Of a stretch of 35,261 nt of DNA, positions 23,755 to 30,443 are shown in pieces. The number at the start of each line of letters is the position of its first letter. Positions within the stretch are counted from its first letter, which is position 1. The notes under the pieces are model-generated. The model did not search any database, had not been told where the DNA came from, and saw only the letters and a list, made by a program, of their open reading frames with translations. Location: contig WGSQ01000003.1 of assembly GCA_014871605.1 (NCBI GenBank), forward strand, positions 1-35,261, given 5' to 3'. The position numbers and the translations under genes were made by a program. This DNA comes from Collinsella sp. (GTDB lineage Bacteria > Actinomycetota > Coriobacteriia > Coriobacteriales > Coriobacteriaceae).

Positions 23755-23856
23755 TTAGTAGGAGGAGCGGCCGGAAGAGCTGCCGCGACCGCGATTGAAC
23801 GCGGAGCGCACTCGGTTGGCGATGTTTCCCGCTGCGCGGCGAATACGACCGAACAT
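23755..23856 (-). CDS. Small basic peptide (33 residues)
   Basis: Starts MFGRIRRAAGNIANRV and ends RGRGSSSGRSSY; eight Arg and no acidic residue. GAGAGGAGG lies 5 nt before the ATG, so it is very likely translated. It is an amphipathic, strongly cationic helix followed by a Gly/Ser/Arg tail, which suggests nucleic-acid or membrane binding. It is isolated between two terminators, one just upstream and one just downstream. No family recognised. Confidence 0.65.
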   Translation of the reverse strand: MFGRIRRAAGNIANRVRSAFNRGRGSSSGRSSY

Positions 23857-23882
23857 GCCTGCCTCCTCTCGTTTCTAGGGAA

Positions 23883-23908
23883 CAAAAAAGGCGTCCCGAA
23901 GGACGCCT
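23883..23908 (-). terminator. Terminator before the terminase block
   Basis: AGGCGTCC pairs with GGACGCCT around the loop CGAA and is followed on the minus strand by TTTTTT. It ends the regulator/PP-loop operon; passing it may be the control step for late expression (antitermination), since little room is left for a new promoter before the next gene. Confidence 0.85.
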
Positions 23909-23936
23909 ACATTCTCCTATGCGCGTGAGATTGGCC

Positions 23937-24515
23937 TCAGCCCTCCAGGGCCTCGAGGACCTTGGAGCCGTCCATGTACAGGTCTCCGTACTTCGCCATG
24001 GCGAACTCCCTGATGAAGCTCTCGAGGTCGTCGGAGTCGCGGAACACGCACACGACGTAGTACGCGCTGCTCCAGACGTTCTCGTAGTAGGGCAGGACCT
24101 CGAGCGACTCGAACGCCTTGAGGATCGCCTCCGCCTCCGCGAAGCTGTCGCCCTCGAGGCTGTCGGTGGTCTCCACCGAGTCGAGCGGGTTGGGCACCGG
24201 CGTGCCCTTCTGCTCCTTGGGCTTGAACTGCCTCTTGTTCTGGAGGCCTATGCGCTCCTCGAACACAGGGCGGACGAGGTCTCCGAACGTCCAGCCCTCG
24301 TCATCGGCCTTGACCAAATCGGCGAAGCGCCCGCGCTCCTCTGCGTCGTGGAAGCAGAAGCAGATCCAGAAGCCCGAGTCGACGGCCATCTGGAAGCGCT
24401 TCTCCTCGCGCTTCTCGCGGTCTCTGCAGCTCTTCTGGTGGTCGGTCAGCTGCGCCTCCTCGGCGGCCCTGGCATCCCTGCGTGCCTTCTGCGGCTTCTC
24501 GAACTTAAAGCCCAT
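23937..24515 (-). CDS. Partner protein of the PP-loop enzyme
   Basis: 192 residues. Basic, helical N-terminus (KPQKARRDARAAEEAQLTDH), then FWICFCFHDAEERGRFADLV, a phrase typical of a ferredoxin-like or RRM-like beta-alpha fold repeated near VWSSAYYVVCVFRDSDDLES. Two such 'strand-xx-SxxDLxxFI' units suggest an internal duplication. It overlaps the PAPS reductase-like gene by 11 nt, so both proteins probably act together. No function can be given from sequence. Confidence 0.7.
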   Translation of the reverse strand: MGFKFEKPQKARRDARAAEEAQLTDHQKSCRDREKREEKRFQMAVDSGFWICFCFHDAEERGRFADLVKADDEGWTFGDLVRPVFEERIGLQNKRQFKPKEQKGTPVPNPLDSVETTDSLEGDSFAEAEAILKAFESLEVLPYYENVWSSAYYVVCVFRDSDDLESFIREFAMAKYGDLYMDGSKVLEALEG

Positions 24516-25215
24516 AGTGCGCCCGCCTCTTCTCGTCGGCCTCGATGAACGGGTACCACTTCTTGACGACCTCGAAGTCCTCGGGCCTCTGCTCGCGCAG
24601 CGGCTTCATGAAACGCATGTCGAGGCCGTCGAAGCTGCGCCCGAACAATTCGTAGTCCGGCGGCAGGCCGATGCCCCTGCGGGCGATCGCCTCCATGACC
24701 TCCGCCTTCGTCCAGTCGGCGACGACCGAGGCCTTGCGCGTGCTGAGCTTCATGAGGCCGTGCTTGGTCAGGCTCGCGCGTCGGTACGGGTTGTCGCAGG
24801 CCCTCACGCCGTCGCAGAACCACGTGTCCTCGGGCAGGCCAAGGTCCTCGAGGATATAGGGGCGCATGTCGTCGTAGCTGTAGACGGGCATGTTCGCGGC
24901 CTCGATCACGTCGGTGTGCGCCGGGCTCTGGAACACGCAGTTGTTGAGCGTCCTCGACCACCTGGGGTGCGGGTACTGGTGGATCTTCACGCCGAACACG
25001 CCCTCGATGGTGCGCACGTTCTGCTCGACCATCGGAAGGCCGGGGATAGACCAGTAGTAGATCGGCACGACCTCGACGCCCTCGTCCTCGAGCGCGACCC
25101 ATGCCGCAAGCGAGTCCTTGCCGAGCGAGCAGGACAGCACGACGGGCCGCTCCTCGTCCTTCAGGCGCCTACGAATCTCGGCGCTCGTCGGCTGGCCCTT
25201 GATCACTGTCGGCAT
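24505..25215 (-). CDS. PAPS reductase-like PP-loop ATPase
   Basis: 236 residues. The PP-loop SCSLGKDS (28-35) binds ATP and releases pyrophosphate. Further phrases (VPIYYWSIPGLPMVEQNVRT, DTWFCDGVRACDNPYRR) match phosphoadenosine phosphosulfate reductase/DndC-like proteins carried by phages. Conserved Cys117-region residues and Cys139/Cys146-type positions could support thiol chemistry, but the C-terminal CCxxx..ECG motif of true PAPS reductases is missing. Phage homologues are suspected to modify DNA or nucleotides; substrate unknown. GAGAGGAG precedes the ATG, and the gene overlaps the regulator by 47 nt. Confidence 0.82.
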   Translation of the reverse strand: MPTVIKGQPTSAEIRRRLKDEERPVVLSCSLGKDSLAAWVALEDEGVEVVPIYYWSIPGLPMVEQNVRTIEGVFGVKIHQYPHPRWSRTLNNCVFQSPAHTDVIEAANMPVYSYDDMRPYILEDLGLPEDTWFCDGVRACDNPYRRASLTKHGLMKLSTRKASVVADWTKAEVMEAIARRGIGLPPDYELFGRSFDGLDMRFMKPLREQRPEDFEVVKKWYPFIEADEKRRAHYGL

Positions 25216-25438
25216 CTTCGCTCCTCTCCGTTATCTCGATGGGTTCACCCATCCCGTTCAGCGTCAGCTTAAAGCCCATGTGAGAAGCCATCGCCGCCAA
25301 GGTGGCGGAGCCGATGTTCGACCCCTGCTTGATCGTGTTCTTGATGTACATAGGCGACTTGCCCATGGCCTTCGATAACGCGTACATGCTCGTGTCGGAT
25401 CGGTCGAGCATCTCCCTCAACGCTTCTGTCGGTGTCAC
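25169..25438 (-). CDS. XRE-type helix-turn-helix regulator
   Basis: 89 residues. TSMYALSKAMGKSPMYIKNTI is a helix-turn-helix with the usual 'LSxxMGxSxxYIxxxIxxGxxI' layout, followed by TLAAMASHMGFKLTL, a typical XRE continuation. GTG start with GGAGG 6 nt upstream. It is the first gene of the long leftward unit, next to the operator-rich divergent region, so it probably controls the switch there or its own operon. Cro- or CI-like function cannot be decided. Confidence 0.85.
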   Translation of the reverse strand: MTPTEALREMLDRSDTSMYALSKAMGKSPMYIKNTIKQGSNIGSATLAAMASHMGFKLTLNGMGEPIEITERSEDADSDQGPADERRDS

Positions 25439-25471
25439 TCGAAACCTCCTCTCTAGTCAGATCTTCAGCAG

Positions 25472-25503
25472 ATTATATAGCAATTCATATAGCTGTAGGG
25501 CAA
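25472..25503 (-). promoter_or_regulatory. Putative leftward promoter
   Basis: On the minus strand TTGCCC (25503-25498) is followed after 18 nt by TATATA (or 20 nt by TATAAT at 25477-25472), about 35 nt before the XRE gene. The local AT-richness contrasts with the GC-rich surroundings. Confidence 0.55.
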
Positions 25504-25533
25504 GTATTATATATGTAGGAATTATGTAGAGTG

Positions 25534-25582
25534 AGGCAATAGTTATTGCCTGCAATAGGGCAATATCTTTTGCTGTATATTG
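25534..25582. promoter_or_regulatory. Operator-like repeats in the divergent region
   Basis: AGGCAATA-GT-TATTGCCT (25534-25551) is a perfect inverted repeat. Two further half-sites, TGCAATA and GGCAATA, follow at once, then TATATT (25576-25581), a candidate -10 for rightward transcription. The clustered GCAATA half-sites look like repressor binding sites; the adjacent XRE protein is the natural candidate to bind them. Confidence 0.55.
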
Positions 25583-25660
25583 TCCTTGTCAGCAATGAGA
25601 GCCACAGAGGCCCACAGAGCTAACACAGCAGCTTCAGAACCGAATAGAGGAGGTTACAAG

Positions 25661-26194
25661 ATGGCAGAGCAGCAATCTTTGGATCTGATGGTAGGTGGTC
25701 AGCTTGTCAGCAACCACACGATCCTGGCCATTGTGGAGGGCATGAGAGTCCGAGGCTACTTCAGGAAAGGCCCCCAGGGCCGAAAGGATGGTCTCGAGCT
25801 CGCCACAGCCCTAAAGCTGGTCAACGAGTACATGGCCTACCCGAACATGGGAAGGTACACAGTCGAGGCCACGAAACACAGGGCGATAAACGAGATCCCC
25901 CGAGCCGATTACGAGCAGGTGGAAATCATGAGGGCTTGTGATAACTGGCTGGCACAGATCACCGAGGCATTCAAGACCAACAGTGACGAGGAGGCCATTA
26001 TTTACATGGTGAAGGACCTGCGAAAGCAGGTCATAGCCGATGGCATCGAGTCAGGGACCTTGAAAGTTAGGAAGTACTTCGGGAAGCATGGCTTCTACTA
26101 CATGGACGATCAAGGCAAATGGCAGAGCGCCAAGGCCATTGATTGGAACATTGGCGAGGTCAACCCCATCAGACCGGCAGAGCAGGCGGCCTAG
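25661..26194 (+). CDS. Unknown protein, first gene of the rightward set
   Basis: 177 residues with no recognised family. Starts MAEQQSLDLMVGGQLVSNHT; middle GRKDGLELATALKLVNEYMA and AINEIPRADYEQVEIMRACD; end KYFGKHGFYYMDDQGKWQSA. Likely soluble and alpha-helical. The start is set by GAGGAGG 7 nt before the ATG; an upstream ATG at 25580 lacks a ribosome site. GC content looks lower than in most neighbours, and it is the first gene after the operator, so a regulatory or early lysogeny role is possible but unproven. Confidence 0.7.
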   Translation: MAEQQSLDLMVGGQLVSNHTILAIVEGMRVRGYFRKGPQGRKDGLELATALKLVNEYMAYPNMGRYTVEATKHRAINEIPRADYEQVEIMRACDNWLAQITEAFKTNSDEEAIIYMVKDLRKQVIADGIESGTLKVRKYFGKHGFYYMDDQGKWQSAKAIDWNIGEVNPIRPAEQAA

Positions 26195-26202
26195 GGCAAG
26201 CA

Positions 26203-26225
26203 GGAGGCCCCGAGAAGGGGCCTCC
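26203..26225 (+). other. Intergenic hairpin 1 of the rightward set
   Basis: Perfect 9-pair stem GGAGGCCCC / GGGGCCTCC with loop GAGAA and no T-tract. It lies just before the ribosome site of the DUF2958 gene, like the hairpins at 26600 and 27302. Confidence 0.6.
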
Positions 26226-26251
26226 CACGACAACACGCAGGAGATCATAAC

Positions 26252-26587
26252 ATGCAAAAGCTACTCACGAAAGAGCTGCAGAAGAAGCTCCCGCCCCTTT
26301 ACTCACAGGACGGCAAGAAGGCCGACACGATCGTGTACGGCCACTGGTTCAGCTGCATAAACGGCTGGGACCTATACGCCACCGAGTACGACGAGGAGAC
26401 GGGCGACATGTTCGGGTTCGTCTTCGGGGCGGTCCCCGAGATGGGCTACTTCAACCTGGCAGAGCTCGAGGAGATCAACAGGAAGTACGGCATGAACTTC
26501 TTCGAGCGCGAGACCTACTTCGCGCCGAAGAGGGCAGTCGAGATCCCGAGGATAGCCGAGGCATTCGGCTACCTATGGGAAAAGTAA
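26252..26587 (+). CDS. DUF2958 family protein
   Basis: 111 residues. LLTKELQKKLPPLYSQDGKK, DLYATEYDEETGDMFGFVFG and EMGYFNLAELEEIN are the signature blocks of DUF2958, a family on plasmids, integrative elements and phages, often near anti-restriction genes. Biochemical function unknown. GGAG lies 8 nt before the ATG. Complete length for the family. Confidence 0.85.
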   Translation: MQKLLTKELQKKLPPLYSQDGKKADTIVYGHWFSCINGWDLYATEYDEETGDMFGFVFGAVPEMGYFNLAELEEINRKYGMNFFERETYFAPKRAVEIPRIAEAFGYLWEK

Positions 26588-26599
26588 CGGACAACTACC

Positions 26600-26620
26600 G
26601 GGAGGGGCCTCGCCCCTCCC
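26600..26620 (+). other. Intergenic hairpin 2 of the rightward set
   Basis: Perfect 9-pair stem GGGAGGGGC / GCCCCTCCC with loop CTC, no T-tract, just before the DUF2786 gene ribosome site. The left arm itself contains a purine-rich SD-like run. Confidence 0.6.
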
Positions 26621-26637
26621 ATTGAGGAGGCTATAGG

Positions 26638-27291
26638 ATGGATCGAGATAGGATCATCGAGAAGATCAAGAAGCTGCGCGAGCACAGCGTCGAGAACGGG
26701 TGCAACGAGGCCGAGGCGATCCAGTTCGCACTCAAGGCCCAGAAGCTCATCGCGGACAACGACGTGGAGGAGTGGGAGCTTGCCGACGAGGTGAGGCGCG
26801 TGGCCGAGACCACGACCGGGAGCACCTCGAAGGCCTGGGCTCCGAGCCTCGCGCTGGCGATCGCCGACAACTTCAGGTGCAAGGTCTACCAGCACCGGGT
26901 GACCGCGCGGAAGTACGAGTTCCACTTCGTCGGCTACAAGGCCGACAGCGAGGCGGCCGAGATCGTCTACACGAACCTGCTCGAGGTCTGCCACAGGCTC
27001 GCCGGCGAGTACCAGGACTTCGCCTACACCGACCCGGACGCCTACTCGAACTTCGTCATCGGGTTCGTCGCCGGGGTGCGGGCGGAGCTCGAGAAGCAGT
27101 GCTTCGAGCTGATGATCGTCTGCCCGAAGGAGGTCGAGGACTACTTCGACGGCCTCGGCCTGCGTGACTCCCGCAGGAGGGGCCTCCGAGCCTCCAACAG
27201 CGACAGCATAAGCCGAGGGATGCAGCAGGGCCGCGACGCGGTGAGGAGCCGCCGCGTGGAGGCCCCGAGGGGCAACCTCCTCCCGGCATAG
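26638..27291 (+). CDS. DUF2786 domain protein
   Basis: 217 residues. The N-terminus DRIIEKIKKLREHSVENGCN and EAIQFALKAQKLIADNDV is the DUF2786 helical motif; the middle (about 65-160, LALAIADNFRCKVYQHRVTA, EFHFVGYKADSEAAEIVYTN) is the globular region usually found after it (DUF7168-like). The Arg-rich end may bind nucleic acid. Such proteins occur in phages and mobile elements; function unknown. GAGGAGG precedes the ATG by 7 nt. Confidence 0.82.
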   Translation: MDRDRIIEKIKKLREHSVENGCNEAEAIQFALKAQKLIADNDVEEWELADEVRRVAETTTGSTSKAWAPSLALAIADNFRCKVYQHRVTARKYEFHFVGYKADSEAAEIVYTNLLEVCHRLAGEYQDFAYTDPDAYSNFVIGFVAGVRAELEKQCFELMIVCPKEVEDYFDGLGLRDSRRRGLRASNSDSISRGMQQGRDAVRSRRVEAPRGNLLPA

Positions 27292-27301
27292 CGACAGCAC
27301 A

Positions 27302-27326
27302 GGGGCAGGGCCACAGGCTCTGCCCC
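27302..27326 (+). other. Intergenic hairpin 3 of the rightward set
   Basis: An 11-pair stem (GGGGCAGGGCC / GGCTCTGCCCC, one G-U pair) with loop ACA, no T-tract, ahead of the next gene ribosome site. Third hairpin of the same kind and position in this unit. Confidence 0.6.
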
Positions 27327-27348
27327 GATCATTAGAGAGGGGCAGACG

Positions 27349-27672
27349 ATGAAGGTAAAGCCGGGCGATATTTTCGAGTGCGAGGGCAGTTTCTACCAGA
27401 CCATCAGGGCCACAGCGAAGACAGCGACGATCAGGCCCATAGAGGGCACGTTCGAGGGATGCGCAGACCCCTACGGGTGGGAGCGCAAGTACCTCCCCGT
27501 GCCCGGTCGCTTCACCAGCGACCCATGGATGGGCAGGGAGAGGAGCGAGAGAGGGCAGCGCCTCAAGCTCCACGACTCGACGCGGGACGGAAACCGCCCC
27601 GAGCTCCACATGGGATGCCGAACCCTGATCCTATGGGACGGAGCCCCGAGCATATGCGACACCTACAACTAA
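27349..27672 (+). CDS. Unknown protein
   Basis: 107 residues, with KPGDIFECEGSFYQTIRATA and TATIRPIEGTFEG at the start, suggesting a small beta-barrel, and CRTLILWDGAPSICDTYN at the end. AGAGAGGGGC precedes the ATG. No family recognised. It is followed 14 nt later by the next gene of the unit. Confidence 0.65.
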   Translation: MKVKPGDIFECEGSFYQTIRATAKTATIRPIEGTFEGCADPYGWERKYLPVPGRFTSDPWMGRERSERGQRLKLHDSTRDGNRPELHMGCRTLILWDGAPSICDTYN

Positions 27673-27686
27673 CCGAAGGAGTAACG

Positions 27687-27938
27687 ATGATGTACGGCAC
27701 AGAGGCGATCAAGGCGAGGCTTCAGGTAGAGGGAGGCCGCGCGGTAATTGAGGACTGGGACTCCCATTGGGAGGAGGTCATGGAGCTCGCGCAGAGGTAC
27801 GGCTTCATAGTCCAGGCTTATGCCGGGACCGCGACGCTCGCGACCAACGCGGAGCAGATCGAGCAGCTTGGGCTCGAAGGCAAGGCCACGCTGCTCCGCG
27901 CCTCCGGCCTCGTCGGGAGGTTCATGGGCGATGAGTAG
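27687..27938 (+). CDS. Unknown small protein
   Basis: 83 residues; helical, with EDWDSHWEEVMELAQRYGFI then QAYAGTATLATNAEQIEQLG and a helical end. GAAGGAG precedes the first of two adjacent ATGs. Likely soluble. It has the size and shape of small phage regulators, but no motif proves this. Confidence 0.65.
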   Translation: MMYGTEAIKARLQVEGGRAVIEDWDSHWEEVMELAQRYGFIVQAYAGTATLATNAEQIEQLGLEGKATLLRASGLVGRFMGDE

Positions 27939-28056
27939 CAGGGAGCCCATGCAATGGTGCGAGCTGATGAAGATCTTGAGAGATGCTAGAAAAGAGCTTC
28001 AGCAGGCCATAGAAGCCGAGAAACCCATAACCGAGGGCATCAAGTACCACCGATAG
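27931..28056 (+). CDS. Very small helical protein
   Basis: 41 residues (MSSREPMQWCELMKILRDAR ... ITEGIKYHR). It overlaps the preceding stop by 8 nt, with GGGAGG about 10 nt upstream. One amphipathic helix. Last gene of the rightward set, directly before the bidirectional terminator. Function unknown. Confidence 0.55.
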   Translation: MSSREPMQWCELMKILRDARKELQQAIEAEKPITEGIKYHR

Positions 28057-28057
28057 C

Positions 28058-28095
28058 AAAAAGGCCCCTAGAAGCGATTCTAGGGGCCTTTCTCA
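28058..28095. terminator. Bidirectional terminator between convergent operons
   Basis: A perfect 13-pair stem (28061-28073 with 28078-28090) and loop GCGA, with AAAAA before it and TTTCT after it. It ends both the rightward set and the leftward early operon. Confidence 0.88.
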
Positions 28096-28109
28096 TGCCT
28101 TCAGGGCCT

Positions 28110-28238
28110 TTAGATCAGGCCCCAGATACCGGCAACCCAGCGAAGGAGCAGGGAGCAGATACCGATAACTAGCAACGACACCGCCACGATACTTCCGATA
28201 TACACGACCGCGGCGATTACCTTCTGCATCCGGTTCAC
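28110..28238 (-). CDS. Small membrane protein
   Basis: 42 residues; MQKVIAAVVYIGSIVAVSLL and IGICSLLLRWVAGIWGLI form one long or two short membrane helices. The GTG start overlaps the MazG-like gene stop (GTGA). Last gene of the early operon. A role in exclusion or membrane interaction is possible but not shown. Confidence 0.6.
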   Translation of the reverse strand: MNRMQKVIAAVVYIGSIVAVSLLVIGICSLLLRWVAGIWGLI

Positions 28239-28648
28239 TTCAGGCCCCCGATCTTGGCCTTGCGCTTGCCCCGAACACCACAGGGCGAGGGCACCGGCAC
28301 GAAAACGTAGCGCCTGCACCCCTCGCGCCCGCAGGCATGGGGATAGGGCCTATCGCCGGTGATGCGCCTGCGGGCGCGGTTCCTGTCCTCGCAGTCCTCC
28401 ATGTCGAGGCGCATGTCGTCGCACCCCATGGCTTTTGCCAGGTTCGCCGTCGCCTGGATGACGTCGGCGCACTCTTCCAACACCGCCTGGGCGCATTCGC
28501 CCTTGACCTCCGCGTCCGGGTACTCGTTCCACGCCTGCCAGGCGTTGTAGACCTCGGATGCCTCCTCGAGTACCGTCAGCGCCTGCTCCTTGTCGGGCCT
28601 CACGCCGTCGAACGTGGCGACGGTGCCGACGATAACGCAATCCTGCAT
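28235..28648 (-). CDS. MazG-like nucleotide pyrophosphohydrolase
   Basis: 137 residues. EQALTVLEEASEVYNAWQAW and LEECADVIQATANLAKAMG give the EExxE ... ExxD metal-binding pattern of the MazG/all-alpha NTP pyrophosphohydrolases, which cleave NTPs or modified or alarmone nucleotides. A Cys-containing basic tail (HACGREGCRRYVF ... KRKAKIGGLK) follows. ATG at 28648 is chosen for GGAG 6 nt upstream. Phage MazG proteins have been linked to control of ppGpp or dUTP pools. Confidence 0.78.
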   Translation of the reverse strand: MQDCVIVGTVATFDGVRPDKEQALTVLEEASEVYNAWQAWNEYPDAEVKGECAQAVLEECADVIQATANLAKAMGCDDMRLDMEDCEDRNRARRRITGDRPYPHACGREGCRRYVFVPVPSPCGVRGKRKAKIGGLK

Positions 28649-28649
28649 A

Positions 28650-28760
28650 TCAAACTCCAATCAACAGGCGGGCGAGCGACACGGCCGCCCACACCGCCAC
28701 TGCATCAATGATCAGGGCCGCCGCCAGGACGAGCAGGCAGCCCCAGTTGACGTTTCTCAA
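28650..28760 (-). CDS. Small membrane protein
   Basis: 36 residues, TTG start; WGCLLVLAAALIIDAVAVWA and VSLARLLIGV make a membrane helix with a short end. GGGGGCG lies upstream. It ends just before the MazG-like gene. Small size keeps confidence moderate. Confidence 0.5.
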   Translation of the reverse strand: MRNVNWGCLLVLAAALIIDAVAVWAAVSLARLLIGV

Positions 28761-28769
28761 GAACGCCCC

Positions 28770-28889
28770 CTAACCGCAGGCGAGCAGGGCCAGCAGGGCC
28801 AGCCCCGTCGCGAGCATCCGAACGGTCCAGGCCTCGACGGCAAGGACTCCGAGCAGGAGGGCGAGCGCCGAGGCGGTCAGCAGTCGCAT
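28770..28889 (-). CDS. Small membrane protein
   Basis: 39 residues with two hydrophobic stretches (LLTASALALLLGVLAV and MLATGLALLALLACG) separated by EAWTVR. It overlaps the end of the upstream Cys-rich gene by 13 nt. The ribosome site is weak, so this is a tentative gene. Confidence 0.45.
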   Translation of the reverse strand: MRLLTASALALLLGVLAVEAWTVRMLATGLALLALLACG

Positions 28890-29176
28890 CGCTCGCACGT
28901 ATCCTCCTGCATGTCCTTATAGTGGTCAACGATCCAGTCGCGAGCCCAGCACGCCGCGTGCCACTCGGCTCCGGGGTCGTCCGTTCCGACGTTCTGGTCG
29001 CTCTCGAACGCCTCCTCGAACTCGAGCTCGCAGATGCCGTAGTCGCAGCATCCCTCGAGCAGGTGCGAGCATTTGCCGCAAGTCCTCGGCTCCTCCCTGT
29101 TCCACGGTGCCCTCGGGTCGCCCTCGAAGCACCCCGGCGGGAGGTTCCAGCCGCTTTCCGGTTCATATCCCGCCAT
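28877..29176 (-). CDS. Cys-rich small protein
   Basis: 99 residues with eight Cys in pairs: TCGKC, GCCDYGIC and a C-terminal CERCDC. It probably binds zinc or an iron-sulfur cluster. The ATG overlaps the previous stop (ATGA). No family recognised. Confidence 0.65.
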   Translation of the reverse strand: MAGYEPESGWNLPPGCFEGDPRAPWNREEPRTCGKCSHLLEGCCDYGICELEFEEAFESDQNVGTDDPGAEWHAACWARDWIVDHYKDMQEDTCERCDC

Positions 29177-29400
29177 CAGATCCCCCTCCTTGTCGTAATC
29201 CGCCCGTACTCACCTGCGGGCGTCAAAAAACCCTCGAACTGCCACGGATTGACTGAGATCCGGGGCGGGCCGACCTGGACAGACGGGAACGGGCAGTCCT
29301 TCCAGCCGTTTTTGCGGCGCTGTTTGTCTCCACCGCAAGACTCGGCGGCATAGCACGCCCTGCAGAGCTCGGGAATCTCGCTATCATCCATGCCGGTCAC
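29176..29400 (-). CDS. Small Cys-containing protein
   Basis: 74 residues with PELCRACYAAESCGG and WKDCPFP. The CxxCx5C arrangement suggests a metal site. GTG start overlaps the preceding stop (GTGA) with GGAGG upstream; an ATG at 29391 is the alternative. Function unknown. Confidence 0.65.
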   Translation of the reverse strand: MTGMDDSEIPELCRACYAAESCGGDKQRRKNGWKDCPFPSVQVGPPRISVNPWQFEGFLTPAGEYGRITTRRGI

Positions 29401-29639
29401 CGCCCCTCCGTCTTCTCGTTCGTCCCGTCTTTCTTCCTCACGATGTCCCGCGGGTCTTCGCCCATCGCATCCGCGAGGTTGAGCAGCAGGTTCATCTTCA
29501 CTTTACGGCCGTCACGGATGGCATGGCCCAGGCTGCTGAGGTTGACGCCCGCCTTACGTGCCAGCTGCTTGAGCGGCACGTGGTTGTCGATTCTCCAGTG
29601 GGCGATCTTCTCGGCGTCCAAAACGTATTCGGTTGCCAT
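29397..29639 (-). CDS. XRE-family helix-turn-helix regulator
   Basis: 80 residues. HVPLKQLARKAGVNLSSLGH and AIRDGRKVKMNLLLNLADAM form a compact XRE helix-turn-helix domain, with a short basic/acidic tail (KKDGTNEKTEGR). It may control early gene expression. It lies inside the early operon, so it is not the principal lysogeny repressor by position. Confidence 0.82.
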   Translation of the reverse strand: MATEYVLDAEKIAHWRIDNHVPLKQLARKAGVNLSSLGHAIRDGRKVKMNLLLNLADAMGEDPRDIVRKKDGTNEKTEGR

Positions 29640-29643
29640 CGCG

Positions 29644-29820
29644 TCACGCCCTCTCGAACCGGTTTTGGTCGAGCCACCAGCTCGGGCACTGCTCGAGGCC
29701 CCTCCACACGCGGTAGTGCATCCAGTCCTTCTGGCGGTCGGCGTTGGCGCACCCGTTGAAGCGGCAGTACAGGCATGTCGTGCAGTCCTCGGGCACGTCC
29801 TTCTTCTCGATTACGAGCAT
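29644..29820 (-). CDS. Cys/Trp-rich small protein
   Basis: 58 residues: VPEDCTTCLYCRFNGCANAD, then KDWMHYRVWRGLEQCPSWW. Four or five Cys suggest a zinc-ribbon or Fe-S type site. AAGGTGG lies 7 nt before the ATG, and the stop lies 4 bp before the XRE gene. No known family. Similar short Cys proteins are common in early regions of such phages. Confidence 0.65.
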   Translation of the reverse strand: MLVIEKKDVPEDCTTCLYCRFNGCANADRQKDWMHYRVWRGLEQCPSWWLDQNRFERA

Positions 29821-30443
29821 CGCGTTACCACCTTTTCACCGCACGCGGAGTGCCAAGAACCGTTCTTGCGTGAAGGGAGGGCGTCCTCGTCGTAGACGTT
29901 CCGGCAGAACCCGATTTCGGCTCCCGTTTTCTCGCGTGCGTCGGCGAGCGTCTGCGCGACAAGGCCGATGCGCTCAATCGCCTGGTCCGGCGTGTGGCCG
30001 TCCCACTCGGGGGCTCGTTCTAGCTCACGGCACCGGAACATATCCCAGCACTTATCGACGTCGTAGTGGTACGTCGCCTGCCCCCAGTTCGTCTCAATTC
30101 CGACGATGAACATGCCGTCGTACATGGTTCCGTCGCTGTGCCGCTTGGACTTCCACGACGCACTCGGGAAACACGCCACGATGAGCGAGAAAAGGACCGC
30201 CCTGTGGTGGTAGAGCTCGTCGAACGTATGGAATCCGTCCGATGTGTCCCCGGTGACGGGCTTCGGCTCGATGAGCTCCGCGAGCCTGTGCATGACGCCG
30301 CGCCTGGTCGCCTCCTTTGCGCGGGTCAGCCTCGCCAGCATGGCGCAGAAGCTGTTTCCCTTCCAGGCGATCCCGTTCGCCGCGTCGCGCAGACGCCGCG
30401 CGGCGTTGCGCCGCTCGTTGTTGCTTACTTTCGCGTAGCTCAT
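29811..30443 (-). CDS. Conserved phage protein with WDGHTP motif
   Basis: 210 residues: basic N-terminus with NAARRLRDAANGIAWKGNSF, then DGFHTFDELYHHRAVLFSLI, then GMFIVGIETNWGQATYHYDV, then APEWDGHTPDQAIERI. This combination (HTFDELYHHR ... GQ-TYHYD ... WDGxT) recurs in early regions of phages from Actinobacteria and Firmicutes, without known function. AAGGAGTG precedes the ATG, overlapping the upstream stop. Confidence 0.78.
   Translation of the reverse strand: MSYAKVSNNERRNAARRLRDAANGIAWKGNSFCAMLARLTRAKEATRRGVMHRLAELIEPKPVTGDTSDGFHTFDELYHHRAVLFSLIVACFPSASWKSKRHSDGTMYDGMFIVGIETNWGQATYHYDVDKCWDMFRCRELERAPEWDGHTPDQAIERIGLVAQTLADAREKTGAEIGFCRNVYDEDALPSRKNGSWHSACGEKVVTRCS

Noticed and set aside
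25169..25438. Principal lysogeny (CI) repressor
   Set aside because: It has only a short XRE domain with no dimerisation or peptidase domain and is co-oriented with late genes; the role is undetermined.
26569..27609. 346-residue minus-strand frame opposite the DUF2786 gene
   Set aside because: Shadow of well-supported plus-strand genes with good ribosome sites; no ribosome site of its own.
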